A program made the translations under genes and the position numbers. The notes beneath the pieces are model-generated. The model was not told the DNA's origin. It did not search any database and worked only from the letters and a program-made list of their open reading frames with translations. Shown piece after piece: positions 1-16,246 of a DNA stretch of 64,000 bases. The DNA comes from Populus alba. Its lineage: Eukaryota; Streptophyta; Magnoliopsida; Malpighiales; Salicaceae. The stretch's first letter is position 1. The number at the start of each line of letters is the position of its first letter. The stretch is from positions 1,802,967-1,866,966 of the forward strand of contig NC_133299.1 in the NCBI RefSeq assembly GCF_005239225.2, given 5' to 3'.

Positions 1-892
1 TTATCTGAATGACAGTCACCTTGTTTTTCACTTCATAATATAAACAGCAAACCATTTGCTTTTTAAAATTAAAAATAGCTAAACCTATTAGTAACAATTC
101 CTCTCACCAACGGAAGCCCAGAGAGAAAACACGCAGCCCTTCCTCTGCACACAACTGTATCCTGATCTCCACTTTCTTTCGTATGCAATTCTTGCCTCTT
201 CATCTGTGATGCAAGCCATTAGATGTTATAGAATACAAATCTTTCGAGTGCAAGCAATTGACAAGGTGATCTGTTGGGTAGTGTTTGATTAGAGACAGGA
301 ACATGTCTTCCTATGACTTGTTTTTAAAAGACGGTAATTCACTTCAAAACTATTTTGTACACGGTTTATTTTGGTCCCTTTAATCAAACACATTTCTATC
401 ACGTAACCTCAAGTAATTAGGACAAATGGAGACGGGCTGCAAATGATCATCCCCATAAAAATTCAAATGATCAAATGGAGAGGCAGAGATCACCACCACA
501 GTGCAAATAGGTGTATGGGATTCCCAACTAAGGGTTACTAGTTGAAGGGAAATGCTCCAAGCCCTCTTACCTCAAATGTTTTATGCGCTACAGATGTGTA
601 AAGCCATTAATTTGATAGTTCTACTTTAGGTATTAAGAGCTCAGTACAAGATTGTCCTACGGAGTACTTTAGTGGTCGATTGAAGAAAGACACGTTATCA
701 GCAGGTGTTCAACTAATAGATAAATGGCACATCTTCTGGACTCCTTGGGATTGCATCTATTAGAAAATTCACACATGGAACTACTCAAGTTAAAATATTA
801 TGTTACCAAGGGAGCAGTGAGAAGAGTTCGGTAGGAGCAAGTGTTATACCATTTCATGAAGTCAGAATTGTATTCTCTTGCTGTCCATGCCA
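1..892. other. 3' flank of the helicase gene, no gene recognised
   Basis: No open frame of family quality is visible on either strand. The part nearest position 892 is probably the 3' UTR of the minus-strand helicase. A TTTATT at about 364 reads AATAAA on the minus strand and could be a poly(A) signal, but this is not decisive. Confidence 0.4.
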
Positions 893-4552
<3,660 letters not shown>

Positions 4553-4620
4553 TTTTAGGGTTTTGGAAATTTGAGTGAAAAACCCTAAATCTGATTCGGG
4601 GATTTCTTAGGGTTTAAGAG
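4553..4620 (-). promoter_or_regulatory. telo-boxes in the helicase 5' leader
   Basis: AAACCCTAA reads on the minus strand at 4564-4556, almost touching the ATG, and again at 4615-4607. A third copy lies on the plus strand at 4580-4588. Telo-boxes are typical near the start of plant genes for translation, RNA handling and organelle biogenesis. Function here is inferred from position. Confidence 0.55.
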
Positions 4621-4842
4621 GAACGAAGAGTGGCGGAGACTGGAGAGAGGGGTTTGCCAAGGTTTTACGAGGGAGTGAGGCGATAGGGAAGATATTTATG
4701 ATGGTTGATCATGTGGTATTCAGAGGGTTTAAGAAGTGGTGCAATATCATTTGGGTTTTGTACACGTGGAAAAAGTTCTAGTGGGGGCGATTTTAATTGC
4801 CTTCAAAAAGAATGAATTAAGGGAGGGGGAGTGGTTGGTTAA

Positions 4843-5015
4843 ATGTATTAAAATAATATTTTTAAAATTTATTTTTAATATTAGTATATTAAAATAATTT
4901 AAAATTATTAAAAAATATATTAATTTAAAAATATTAAAAAATATATTAATTTGAAGAAAAAAATAAAAAAAATTCAATTTTTTTAAAAAATATTTTTGAA
5001 ATACTAAAACAAACA
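4843..5015. repeat. AT-rich dispersed repeat (MITE-like)
   Basis: It has the alternating pattern seen elsewhere in this window at about 5.7, 6.5, 21.3, 26.1, 40.8, 48.1 and 56.1 kb: runs like ATATTAAAATAATTTAAAA, ATATTAATTTGA, then a poly-A/T stretch ending near ACTAAAACAAACATG. Grouping is by eye; the element ends are not certain. Confidence 0.45.
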
Positions 5016-5664
5016 TGATTTATAAAAGGTAAAAAGGGATGAATTTTAGGATTATTTTGTGCAAGGTTTTTTTTTTTTTACAAGAATTCCCAATCAATAA
5101 ATGGATGGGTAGAGATTAAAAATGTTGCAAATAAAGGGAAAAAGGGTGAAGTTAAGGATTATTTTGTTCAAATATTTTTATGAAAATTGTTATTTTATAT
5201 TTTTCTATTTGATAGACTAGTTACATACATGTTTCAAAACCTAAAGCAAATATTCAATAATCAATACCACAAATTTTATTTATAGATTTTTTACAGATTG
5301 ATTGGTGATGAGTTGAATTTTTTTTTTTTTTTTGAAAATCAATCTACTAATATTGTTGAAGATTTTATAACCTTACAAGTATTACTTATAATCAATTAAT
5401 AATTAAATATTCAAAATTTTGGCATGTTCACAAAATAATATAAATAGCGCGTGCGCACACGTACATACACTAGAATAAATAGCTTTTGAGATTGAATGGG
5501 TTGATATTGATATCATAGTCAAATTCTTCAATAATATTAATATTTTTTTAATATATGATTTAAAACTCTCAACTTTATTAGTACCGGGGAGGGTGTATTT
5601 GACCACCAAAAAAGTTATGGATGTAATGTACATGTTAGGGCAGCCCTTTCAGGGTGTAAGAAAT

Positions 5665-5830
5665 TGTTTATTTTTTGTGTTTAAAACTGTATTTTGATGT
5701 GTTTGGCTTGAAAAAAATATCAAATTGATGATTTTTTAGTGTTTTCTAATAATTTTGATATATTAATATTTAAAATAAATAAATATTTTTAAATAAAAAT
5801 CACTTCTACACAAAAATTCACATTTTAATA
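5665..5830. repeat. AT-rich dispersed repeat (MITE-like)
   Basis: Same family pattern as 4.85 kb: GTGTTTGGCTTG near one side, then TTTTGATATATTAATATTTAAAATAA-type sequence and CACTTCTAC on the other side. Confidence 0.4.
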
Positions 5831-6514
5831 CCAACTCTACTCTAAAAATTTAAATTAGACAATGACCAGTTTCGATATTGTTGAGCCTCAAATATAGCTT
5901 ATATGAATAAAAGAGAGGCCCTATACCAAAAATGAAAAGGAAAAAGGAATGCTCAAGTCTCAACCCTCCATTTTGTCTCACTTGAATTTCTGAGAGGTTT
6001 AGCTGCTAAACCTAATCCAATGGATTGACTCTTAAGATTAAGATGTTGATAGTTGAATTAAATAAAATATTAATCTCACCTGAGCTTATTTCAATTTGGT
6101 TATATTTTAGTAATGATATGATTACTAAATCTCAATTCAAACTTGATCGGATTAAAATAAAAAAAAACAGATTAAAAAAATTAATATAATAAATTGAGAA
6201 TTAAACTAATTACCTCGCATCCCAACTTATTTTTTAAGTCAAATTTTAAATCGGATAAAATAAGATTTCACAAATAATGTTTTTAATATATAAGTATTGT
6301 TTCGAGGCTTTTTTTTTTAAAAAAAAAGATTTGTTTTATAAAATCTTGAATTTAAAAGATAATATAATTATTAAGCTTGACTCGATGATTGATTTGAATA
6401 AAATTCTAAAATATCATCCAAGTTAATTATTTTAGTTAAAATAGTGTTGTTTTGTGTTTTTCCTTAACATATTCTCGAAGTTAATCTAATAGAGTAAAGT
6501 CTGCTTGTGAGTGT

Positions 6515-6700
6515 AATTGTGGTTGTTTTTCAAAGTTCTTTTTACTTAGAAATGTATCAAAATATATATTTTTTTATTTTTGAAAAAATATTTTTAATAT
6601 CAGCATATCAAAATAATCTAAAAACATATTAATTTGAGATAAAGAATTTTTTTTTAAAAAAAAAACACTTTTGAAACGCAAAAACAAATAGTGATTAAAT
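6515..6700. repeat. AT-rich dispersed repeat (MITE-like)
   Basis: Runs from a GTAATTGTGGTTGTTTTTCA edge through ATATCAGCATATCAAAATAA to CACTTTTGAAACGCAAAAAC. The same plan as the 26.1-kb copy is plain to the eye. Confidence 0.5.
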
Positions 6701-7139
6701 ATATCACTAAAAGTCTAGTTAAATCAATCAAGTTTCACTACCAAATCTTTTTTTTTCTAAAGCAATTTAAAACCCAAACTGGACGAACTTTGAGTCACAA
6801 ATTTTATTTATAGATTAATTTGTTGGACTGAACAGGTTTAATAACTATGAGGACCCCATGTCATAGAGACTTGAACAATGTTAGAAGAATTTTTTATTTT
6901 TTTATTCATATACTAAAACACGTATGATTTTAACTGCATTTATTATTGTGTAAAATTTTATTTATATTTTTAGTTTAGTTTTAATAGTCAAGTATAATTG
7001 CCTTGGGTTTGGTAATTATACTAGATCCAAACATTATCACCCGATCCAAGTGTTCTTGGTCTGCTTGCCCACCACACCTAATTATCTTGGGTCTCACATG
7101 ACCATCAGATTTAAGATTATTGGATTTGGTATAGCCACC

Positions 7140-7830
7140 AAACCCAAAACTAAACACAATCCCTGATTTTGACATGATTGCCATCAGAGCTATCAGATTC
7201 GGCCCAGCCTGGTAGGTCAACCCAGGACTGGAGTAACCCAAGGCTTTAGGTTGGTCTGTTTCATTCATAATTTGGACTTGCAATTGATCCAGAGAAAACA
7301 GGTCGACCCGTCGGGTTAACCAGGAACTCGAGTGACACTTCAAAACTAGGTAGTGACCCTTTTTTTTTTTTTCAAATGTGTTTTTTCTCATAGCGAGAAA
7401 CCTTTTTTTTTATATATTTTTCAGTTGGTTATTAACTCATTTCAAAGTTCAATATATAAATACTAGAAAAATATTTTATTTTTTAAATGTAGGATTTGAA
7501 ACCTTTTAGTGTGTGTATATTATGTTCACAATAAAAAGAGTTGTGTTTTTTTTTTTTTTAATTATAAGATTAAAAAACCTTTTTGATTTAAATATTTTAA
7601 CTTAAAAAATAAAATATTTTTTCAATGTAGGATAAAAAAACATTTTGAAATAATATTTTAAACTTAATTATTTACAACTTGTATAGCCCATATTCATCTA
7701 GACTGTTTCTTAATTTTTTTTCATATGAAATATCAAAACCTAAAATATTTTTTGTTCATTTTTCGGGTTGGTTGGGGTTAACTTGTGTAACCCGAGACTT
7801 GACTTCTTGATTGGGTCAACCCTCGGGCTA
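7140..7830 (-). repeat. dispersed repeat with GGGTTAACC / CCTGG motifs
   Basis: It contains phrases such as GACCCGTCGGGTTAACC, CCAGGAACTCGAGTGAC and, further on, GGTTGGGGTTAACTTG with CCCGAGACTTGACTTC. Similar phrases occur at 19.6-19.9 and 47.1-47.4 kb, which points to one high-copy family. A 136-codon open frame lies over part of it (6981-7391, minus) and is taken as chance. Confidence 0.5.
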
Positions 7831-8374
7831 TGTTTGATAATTATGGTTGTCATGAAAATATAACTTTAAAGAATACAATTAAAAATAAATAAAGTAATGT
7901 GATCAGTTAAAAAAAAAAAAAGACAACACCTTTTTTCTTTTATTTTATTTAGAGAGCCTTTTTTAAATAATATTTTTTTTTGTTAAGTGTTTAATTTTCA
8001 AAGTGATTTTTATGGTTTCGTCTATGATTTTGTTTTTAACTTTTATATAGTTAAATTAATAAAGACGTAGACCAGCTTGGAGTGGCCACGCAGCCATAGG
8101 TCATCGCTTACGTGTGATCCATATAAATAAATGCAGACAGAGAGAGATTTTGTCAAAGCAGTCCTTGAGCTTTAAGTTTTTCTGTGTCTGCCCCAAAATG
8201 TTGCCTTCCAATTTGTATTCCAACCCTCCCAAAACTAGTAGGAAAAGCAAGTAAAACAAAAGGTTGTCCGAAAATAATTGGTAGAGCCTAGGAACTGGCA
8301 AGAAAAGCAGGGAGAAAGTGAGATTTTGCTGAAGTGTAGTGGCCACATAGCAAAAGCAAGAGTCAAAGTGTTAT

Positions 8375-8382
8375 CTATAAAG
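8375..8382 (+). promoter_or_regulatory. TATA box of the GST gene
   Basis: CTATAAAG lies 39-46 bases upstream of the GST ATG. This would put the transcription start about 10-15 bases before the ATG, giving a very short leader. Confidence 0.55.
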
Positions 8383-8408
8383 GCATCGAGCTATGATCGA
8401 TGGGATAA

Positions 8409-9218
<810 letters not shown>

Positions 9219-9730
9219 ATGGTTTCTGCAGTTTAATTTGCAGACCTTTAATGTTACTAGAACATTTGAATAATTCAGATAGAAGCAAATCACCTTTGTT
9301 AGTGATTCTTGCTATCGTTACTTTCCTGTGGGTAGCTGCAGCTTCATCTTGAAGCCTCTGATTAGAATCATGCATGTTATTATCTCTGCTATGTTGTCCA
9401 ATGAAGGAAATAAAAAGATTTCTCTAAGTTATTTTCAAATGGCTTCAGCAGTGTCAAGATCAGTTTCAAATTCCACATGAGGGACAGACAATAGAGAGTT
9501 TCAAGAAAACAATTATGAAAGAAATCTCTTAATGTAGTAAACTTTGATTATGAGCCATTTTTTATGATTCTATCCGATAGTATTTTGCAGAGGAAATGGC
9601 ACTGAAAAGAATCTGAAGAAGAGATTGAAATATCTTCAACAAAAGAATAAAATTTTCTCATCTGATTTAGTTTCAGAAACATATAACAGGGAACTCTCTT
9701 TCATTGCATCTTCAACATTCTGCAACTGTG
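9219..9730. other. 3' flank of GST, no gene seen
   Basis: Includes the probable GST 3' UTR; an AATAAA lies at about 9408-9414 (GGAAATAAAAAG). Nothing else was recognised. Confidence 0.45.
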
Positions 9731-9734
9731 ATTT

Positions 9735-10380
9735 CACCAGCATTAATTAACAATTGGTGAAAGTTAGGAATTGTTTGAGATCAGACAATGTGTCACATGA
9801 TGGATCATGGATCAACTCGTGTCATCTGTGCTATATCGATTTCCATTGCTTCTCCTGTTTAGTCAAGAATTCTGTAACCATTTTCAATTCATACCATTTT
9901 CCCCAAACTTGACTTTATGCAGTAAGAATAACTCTACGTGGAATTTGTTACACTGATGTGCGTTACACCTGGAGTAAACTTGAAAACTTAACGTATCCTA
10001 GTGCCTGGGATGTGATGAGCCCTTTTTTTTTTTATCTCTACCGTAATGCAGGTCATAGCTGCTGAAATTTAGGTTTTTTATTTTTAGTGTTTTTGGCAGA
10101 ACTGGATTCTTACAGTTGCAAAAGAGCTGTGATGATCAATTTCCTGCACTTCTCTTTCACTTGACATGGTTATGTTTTGTTGTGCAGCCATGGATTGTTC
10201 GATAAGAGATTCATCACTTCGAAATTGGTGACCATGAAGTTGAGTAGGAAAATATGTCAGGCCATGCAGAGATTATGAGAACTGCAATGAAGGGCTTGGA
10301 GTTCATAGCTCAAATGGACTAGTTACCACATCAATGGCAATGATGTGGATGGCACCATCACAGAAACAAGGATAATTCAG
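9735..10380 (+). pseudogene. decayed CAD-like relic upstream of the CAD gene
   Basis: Three blocks match the CAD gene downstream in the same order. 9735-9900 resembles its promoter region at 11010-11180 (for example TTAATTAACAA.TGGTG.AAGTTAGGA and GATCAGA..). About 9926-10007 resembles exon 2, including GGAATTTG.TA..CTGATG. About 10215-10372 resembles exon 3 (GATTATGAGAACTGCAATGA.GGGCTTG and GATGGCACCATCACA). Exon 1 is not evident. Reading frames are broken by stops and small indels. It is an old tandem copy, not an active gene. Confidence 0.7.
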
Positions 10381-11009
10381 TTTCTTAGCTATTCTGGTAA
10401 CAAAGACAACTTGAAGACTCAGACTATATTCTTAAACCTTAAAGAAGTCCGGACGAGCTAAACGAGCTTGTTGACGGAAACAGGACAAAAGGAATTTAAT
10501 TATGAAGGAAGCATCAATCGCAAAAAATACTTGGATTTGTAGCCTCTGCTTTTTATGCTACGATGAAATATATATTCTACAGATTGAAAGAGCAGGACTG
10601 CTAGTTTCAAATTCATTAAGCAGTCTCAAGTTCGCATCAATAGCTTAATTTTAAAGAGTAATATAAAATTATTTTTAAAATTCAATCTACCAATTTAAGT
10701 TTTTAATTAAATTGAGATAATTTTTTAAAATCATATCGAATTTTAGTAACCAGATTACACAAGTACGAATTTGATTTTCACCAGAAGATACGTTTCTAGA
10801 AAGTGTTGTCTGAGGATATTTATTAGAGGTTAATATAAAACCATTATTGAGGTATCACCTCGCTGATTTTGAGTTAAAAATATTTGTTTGACACACAACG
10901 CAAGCAATAACTAGAGAACTGGTAAAAAGGAGAAAGGAAACTAGGAATTTTTTTTTATAAAAAAATTATATTCGTTTTCACTTACATCTTTGAACATGTT
11001 TACTACAGT
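10381..11009. other. intergenic, no gene seen
   Basis: AT-rich DNA between the CAD relic and the promoter of the downstream CAD gene. No supported reading frame or RNA gene. Confidence 0.4.
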
Positions 11010-11288
11010 AATCTCACCAATTAATTAACAACTGGTGGAAGTTAGGACCAACATGAGATCAGATACTGCGTCACATGATGGCTGATACAGCACCACATAT
11101 GTCATCAGTTGTTCTGTCCCGGGTGAAGAATGCTGTAGCCACTCACGATTTACTCTGCTTTTTTTCCGACTTCACTACAAACTTTCTTGCCTTAATATGA
11201 AGTCTTTCATGACGTTTATGATCCAAAACTGTGACCACATTTATTTTATTTCCAGTCTTGATCCCCCATAGAAGCCTCCTGGAATCAC

Positions 11289-11297
11289 TTTATATAA
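11289..11297 (+). promoter_or_regulatory. candidate TATA box of the CAD gene
   Basis: TTTATATAA lies about 240 bases upstream of the CAD ATG. It follows the block (11010-11200) that is also duplicated at 9735-9960, so both copies inherited the upstream region. Confidence 0.45.
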
Positions 11298-11535
11298 ACT
11301 TTGTTATATGCAAGGCCCTATCCACAGCTGCTGCTTCTCCCTTCTCTTCCTGCTCTACGCTGAGCATTTGTCCTAGCTGTAGAGCATTTTACAGGTCCAA
11401 TCTCCTAGATTTCTCTTTTTATTTCTCGGTGAACTTTCCGATTGCTGTTTCTTTCACTGAATCTGAATCAACGTGAGTAAATTCTATGCAGGTCATTGTT
11501 GAAGTTCTGCTTCATTGCTTAGAGAGAACTGGAGG

Positions 11536-13177
11536 ATGGCTTCAGATAAGAGTGAGAATTGCCCTGCCTGGGCTGCAAAAGATGAATCAGGAGTTCTGTC
11601 CCCGTATAAATTTAAAAGAAGGTATGGATATCATAACGATAATGGCAATCAAAGAACTCATAGTCATCGATGTTATTCACATATATTCAACTACTAATTG
11701 ACTGTGAAAACTTCTGCAGGGATGTTGGGAAAGATGACATTTCCATAAAAATAACACACTGTGGAATTTGCTATGCTGATGTTCTCCTTACCAGGAACAA
11801 ATTCGGAAAGTCATTATACCCATTAGTGCCAGGGTGCGTGATCGTTAAGAAATAATATAAATTATACCTTAGTACTTTACTAAATTAAGTTTAGAAATTG
11901 AGATATTTTTTTAATATGATATCATAGTCTTAACAAGATAGTGATGGACATGTTCTGAAGAGAAGGGAATATCACGGGGAATTTCTTGTGTTTCATTCTC
12001 CTTCAATTGACATGGATGCTTATGATGTTTTATAATTTGTTCAGTCATGAGATAGTTGGAACAGTTCAAGAGGTTGGATCTGATGTTCAACGCTACAAGA
12101 TCGGCGACCATGTTGGAGTGGGAACATTTATCAATTCCTGCAGGGATTGCGAGTACTGTAATGATGGGCTTGAAGTGCATTGTGCAAATGGAATTATTAC
12201 CACCATTAACAGTGTTGATGTCGACGGCACCATCACAAAAGGAGGGTAATCCAGTTTTATTGTTGTTCACGAAAGGTGTGCATGCCTCTGGACTGCTTCA
12301 GAATTCGTAATGTGTGAAGCACATGATACATAAAATAACTTTCTTGTTGTCTTTAACAGATACTGCCACAGAATACCCGACGGTTACCCGCTAGCTTTAG
12401 CAGCACCATTGCTGTGCGCTGGCATAACAGTCCACACCCCCATGATTCGTCACAAGATGAACCACCCTGGAAAATCCCTCGGGGTGGTTGGACTTGGCGG
12501 CCTTGGTCACATGGCTGTGAAGTTTGGGAAGGCTTTTGGAATGAATGTCACAGTTTTCAGCACAAGCATATCGAAAAAGGAGGAAGCCTTGAATTTGCTT
12601 GGAGCGGACAACTTTGTAGTCTCGTCGGACACGGAGCAAATGGAGGTACGCAGTCCGATGAGTTTTCTCTAGCAGCTTACAGGGATTGGGACTTGCTAGT
12701 GGATTAATGATCCTTGTTTGCAGGCTCTAGATAAATCCCTGGACTTCATTATTGACACACCATCAGGTGAACATCCATTTGATCCATACATTACAACTCT
12801 GAAGACCGCCGGAGTCCTGGTCCTGGTGGGCGCTCCAAGTGAAATGAAGCTCACTCCTGTGAAGCTGCTTCGTGGTAATTAAGTGATTTATACAAGGAAA
12901 ACAATGCATGGAAATGCCAGTTTAAGTGTCAGAATCCTGATTTCATTAATCTGGATTTGCATTTTGCCTTGCTGTGGCAGGTATGATATCCATTTCTGGA
13001 AGCGCATCAGGAGGCACAAAACATACGCAGGAAATGCTGGACTTCTGTGGTACTCACAAAATCTACCCCAAAGTAGAAGTCATACCGATTCAGTCTGTGA
13101 ATGAAGCACTTGAGAGGTTGATAAAGAATGATGTGAAATACCGATTTGTGATTGACATTGAAAACTCCCTCGAGTGA
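11536..13177 (+). CDS. CAD1-type cinnamyl alcohol dehydrogenase with a nonsense codon in exon 3
   Basis: Exons: 11536-11621, 11720-11833, 12045-12275 (or 12245), 12360-12645, 12724-12874, 12981-13177. It matches the zinc medium-chain dehydrogenase family, nearest plant CAD1. Catalytic zinc ligands are Cys43 (THCGICYAD) and His68-Glu69 (GHEIVG). Structural zinc cysteines are 99, 102, 105 and 113. The NADP Rossmann motif is GLGGLGH. These enzymes reduce hydroxycinnamaldehydes or related aldehydes in the cytosol. With the family's usual exon 3 end (12275), codon 135 is TAA (12247-12249), where relatives have Tyr. A GT just upstream (12246-12247) could act as donor: exon 3 then ends at 12245 and the frame rejoins exon 4 exactly, giving 344 residues and losing ten. 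The gene is therefore either a pseudogene or shortened; transcripts would decide. An upstream relic and a downstream partial copy flank it. Confidence 0.7.
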
Positions 13178-15774
13178 TATATAGTATCCATAAAGGATGT
13201 CAGGCGGTCTTCTAGTCCTCCGAGATGGAACGCCAAGTCATCTATTTTGTATCGTGTAGTTTCCTTTGGCAATGAACTGAGAATAAGATAGCGTAATAGT
13301 ATCTGCTTTCCTATCCTAAAAAGCTAAAACAGCCTCTGAAATGCATGGTTCTTAACCCCTTAAGAACGCAGATTTTATAAGTATTTCTCTCAGAGAGAAT
13401 AAACTTATGAATTTAGGATTCACAATTACGGTATTTTTCACTTAATAAATATCTGTGCTCTGTATTTGTTGTGTCTTTAGCTTCTATATGCATTGGTTTG
13501 AGTTATTATTTTGGTGTGCCATGAACATATTTTTTCTTGGATCTAGACCTGTTTTATTAGTCTATAAATATATTTGTTAAATCTTTCATATAAACTATCT
13601 AGAGCAGATCATTATGGTAGAATCGTACTTGACAACTTAGAATATAACAAGCCTAATTATATCATATGCACAACGAAACCAACACTAAAAATACATTAAT
13701 CACTCTGATTATCAAAATTCTTGCTAATTGGATCAAAATCACAAAACTGATCCGATGGAAAAAATCAGTTTGTTCTATTTTTGTGCATGTTATATATTGT
13801 TGCAGAGAGCAAATTGCTGAACATAATAAGAATTCTTAATTTCCAGAGGGCAAAATGTTTACCATGTCAAGGTATATATGCATGCAGCTCCTTTATTTCC
13901 TTCATATATTCTTGGTCTTCTGTTAAAGTATCACTGTCGCAAGCACTCTTGTCTGATACTGGTATCTCCAGCTGACCGGCACCGGTTTTTTGATAGACAT
14001 TGTCAATCGAACACCTTCCAGCAACTGCTTCAATTTTCTGTTTCCAACAAAATGCTGTCACAAGCAGCAGAATCCGAACACAATATTCTTTGCGCTGTTC
14101 ACAACCGCGGCTATCTTTTATTAGAATATGAGTTAGCTTATAATTCCACATAAACTTATGCAAGGCATTGTTCACCATGTCCTGCTCCAGGCGACCAAAA
14201 GCTTCAAAACAGCTGGTTTCTTCGTTCTTTTCGATAATTCACGTCATAATCGCGATGTATATAATCGAACTAGACGACCAAGACCTTAACTTATTCAATA
14301 CTGTCCACCCATTCAATGATTCATTTGAAACAGAAACAACTCCTTGCTTACCCTTTCCCATGTTGTCCATTAACTCTGCATGGTACTAGAAAACTGGCAA
14401 TAGTAATGGAGCCGCTACTCTCCGATGGAAATTCGGTCGCCAATATTCCGTTGAGGATCCCATCAGCAATATATATATTTTTTTAATGGAATAGATGAAG
14501 GAATATTTCATTATTAATTTATTTACCGATGAAATAATCAAAAGAAATTGATCAATGCATTTTATTTTTTTGGAACTAATATTTTGTTGGTATTAACAAT
14601 TACCAGTTAAAGTAATGACAGATACAAAACTTTATCCGACAACATATTTCAGTTCATGATTCATTGGTGATTAAAGTTTTCAACAAAAAGGTATTTTAAA
14701 TTCAAAAATTGAAATAGTTTTTTGACATGATATCAGAGCCTTATAACCAAGCAGTTATGAGTTTGAATCTCACCATTTTTATTTATTTAATAAAAAATCA
14801 AGCATACAATAATATGGGTCTGTATAAGTTTTAAATTTAAAAAATTTTAATTTAAAAACATGTGTTAGAAAATAATATAAATCATATCTTGAAACCTTAA
14901 AATATTAAGTTGAAATATTTTTTTATAATAAATAGCAAATCCCTGAGCAATTGCCAAAAACAAACAAAACCCTATAAAAGTTGACCAAAACACTTAATGA
15001 ACTAACAAAACAAAGCATACCATTTCTATGTCCTCGAGTTGGGCTAAGTCTAGATCCTTGTTTGAGTTGTTTCCCACCTATAAAATCAAAAACTTGGTAA
15101 TGTTCACTGAGAAGAAATCACGTAACAAAAAAAGATGACCCTTTTGCTTAAAAAAAACTCATCACACAATAAAATTTGTTTGCTAACTCTTCAGTGATCG
15201 AGACTTACCAGTGGTTCAGTACTTGAGCCACATACTTCAAGAGAAGAAGACAAGCAAGCCAATATTTCGGTGTTTTAACTGTTTTCTTGCGAGCTGCGCA
15301 TGATAGCAAACAGCTTTGGGTAAAGCCATTAATTTATATATGTGCAGGAGGTGCAATGCTGTGACTTTGTTACCAGCCTTTTCTGCCATCTGTGTGCTAA
15401 TTGCCAAGAGTACAGGGAGATTCGTAAAAGGTCTGGTGAATCATATTCCCCCTGATCTTACACTGGCAGTGGTCACAGCTCCACTGCTCCAGACAATGGA
15501 GTCAGGTAGTACAGAGTAATGCTGCGGCAGTGCTGCTGCTACAACATTCCTAGCAGGATCACCATGCATCTACCTTGTTTCACTCTAGATCTGGCATTTT
15601 GTTCGCCAGATTATGCCGCTGAAGTCAACTTGTGTTGCTTCTAGAAGCATGTTGTCTTAAGATTGTGTCGCTAGACTGATGGAGTTTTCTTCCATGGTCA
15701 TTGTCAACCATTCCTTTTTTTCGGCAGTTGAACTTAAGAGTTAAGGTAAAAGAACAGGAAATTTGCTAATTATT
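13178..15774. other. CAD 3' UTR and duplicated non-coding flank
   Basis: No gene recognised. A minus-strand open frame of 103 codons (13867-14178) is not kept in full in the second copy, where it shrinks to 64 codons, so coding is doubtful. The rest is AT-rich. Confidence 0.5.
14697..14930 (+). repeat. dispersed repeat inserted in unit 1
   Basis: Carries TGATATCAGAGCC..., GAGTTTGAATCTCACC and AATAATATAAATCATATCTTGAAACC. The reverse complement of these phrases recurs at 55535-55765, and a short remnant lies in CAD intron 2 (about 11855-11945). Unit 2 has a different 209-base sequence (18164-18372) here, so this is an insertion plus deletion. TATCAGAGC recalls a primer-binding-site phrase, but no LTR was seen. 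Confidence 0.6.
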
Positions 15775-15792
15775 AATGATCCTTATTTGCAG

Positions 15793-16246
15793 GCTCTAGA
15801 TAAATCCCTGGACTTCATTATTGACACAGCATCAGGTGAACATCCATTTGATCCATACATTACAACTCTGAAGACCGCCGGAGTCCTGGTCCTGGTGGGC
15901 GCTCCAAGTGAAATGAAGCTCACTCCTGTGAAGCTGCTTCGTGGTAATTAAGTGATTTATACAAGGAAAACAATGCATGGAAATGCCAGTTTAAGTGTCA
16001 GAATCCTGATTTCATTAATCTGGATTTGCATTTTGCCTTGCTGTGGCAGGTATGATATCCATTTCTGGAAGCGCATCAGGAGGCACAAAACATACGCAGG
16101 AAATGCTGGACTTCTGTGGTACTCACAAAATCTACCCCAAAGTAGAAGTCATACCGATTCAGTCTGTGAATGAAGCACTTGAGAGGTTGATAAAGAATGA
16201 TGTGAAATACCGATTTGTGATTGACATTGAAAACTCCCTCAAGTGA
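15793..16246 (+). pseudogene. orphan CAD exons 5-6 (duplicated 3' end)
   Basis: 15793-15943 copies exon 5 and 16050-16246 copies exon 6 of the CAD gene, with the same splice sites and stop and only a few substitutions (for example TPSGE to TASGE, and SLE to SLK at the end, the usual family ending). There is no exon 1-4 upstream, so no complete enzyme can be made. The family-like residues suggest this copy is closer to the ancestral sequence at those two sites. Exons could only be used by read-through splicing from the upstream gene. Confidence 0.9.

Larger units (their letters stand above)
4621..8340. other. AT-rich intergenic region with dispersed repeats
   Basis: Between the divergently oriented helicase and GST genes. 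Open frames here are short and sit in low-complexity or repeat DNA, so none is called as a gene. The recognisable repeat segments are listed separately. Confidence 0.6.
12706..15774 (+). repeat. tandem duplication unit 1 (CAD intron 4 to 3' flank)
   Basis: This unit starts inside CAD intron 4 (TTAATGATCCTTGTTTGCAG), covers exons 5-6 and about 2.6 kb of flank, and is followed at once by unit 2, which restarts with TTAATGATCCTTATTTGCAG. Matching stretches are nearly identical. Differences include a ~235-base block at 14697-14930 found only here, and about 82- and 23-base blocks lacking here. Confidence 0.9.

Noticed and set aside
6981..7391. 136-codon minus-strand frame
   Set aside because: It lies within a high-copy dispersed repeat and shows no protein family features.
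11474..11492. GTGAGTAAATTCTATGCAG as a 5' UTR intron of CAD
   Set aside because: It has good splice ends but is only 19 bases, far below the workable size of a plant intron.
13867..14178. 103-codon minus-strand frame in duplication unit 1
   Set aside because: In the near-identical second unit small indels cut it to 64 codons and no protein family was recognised.
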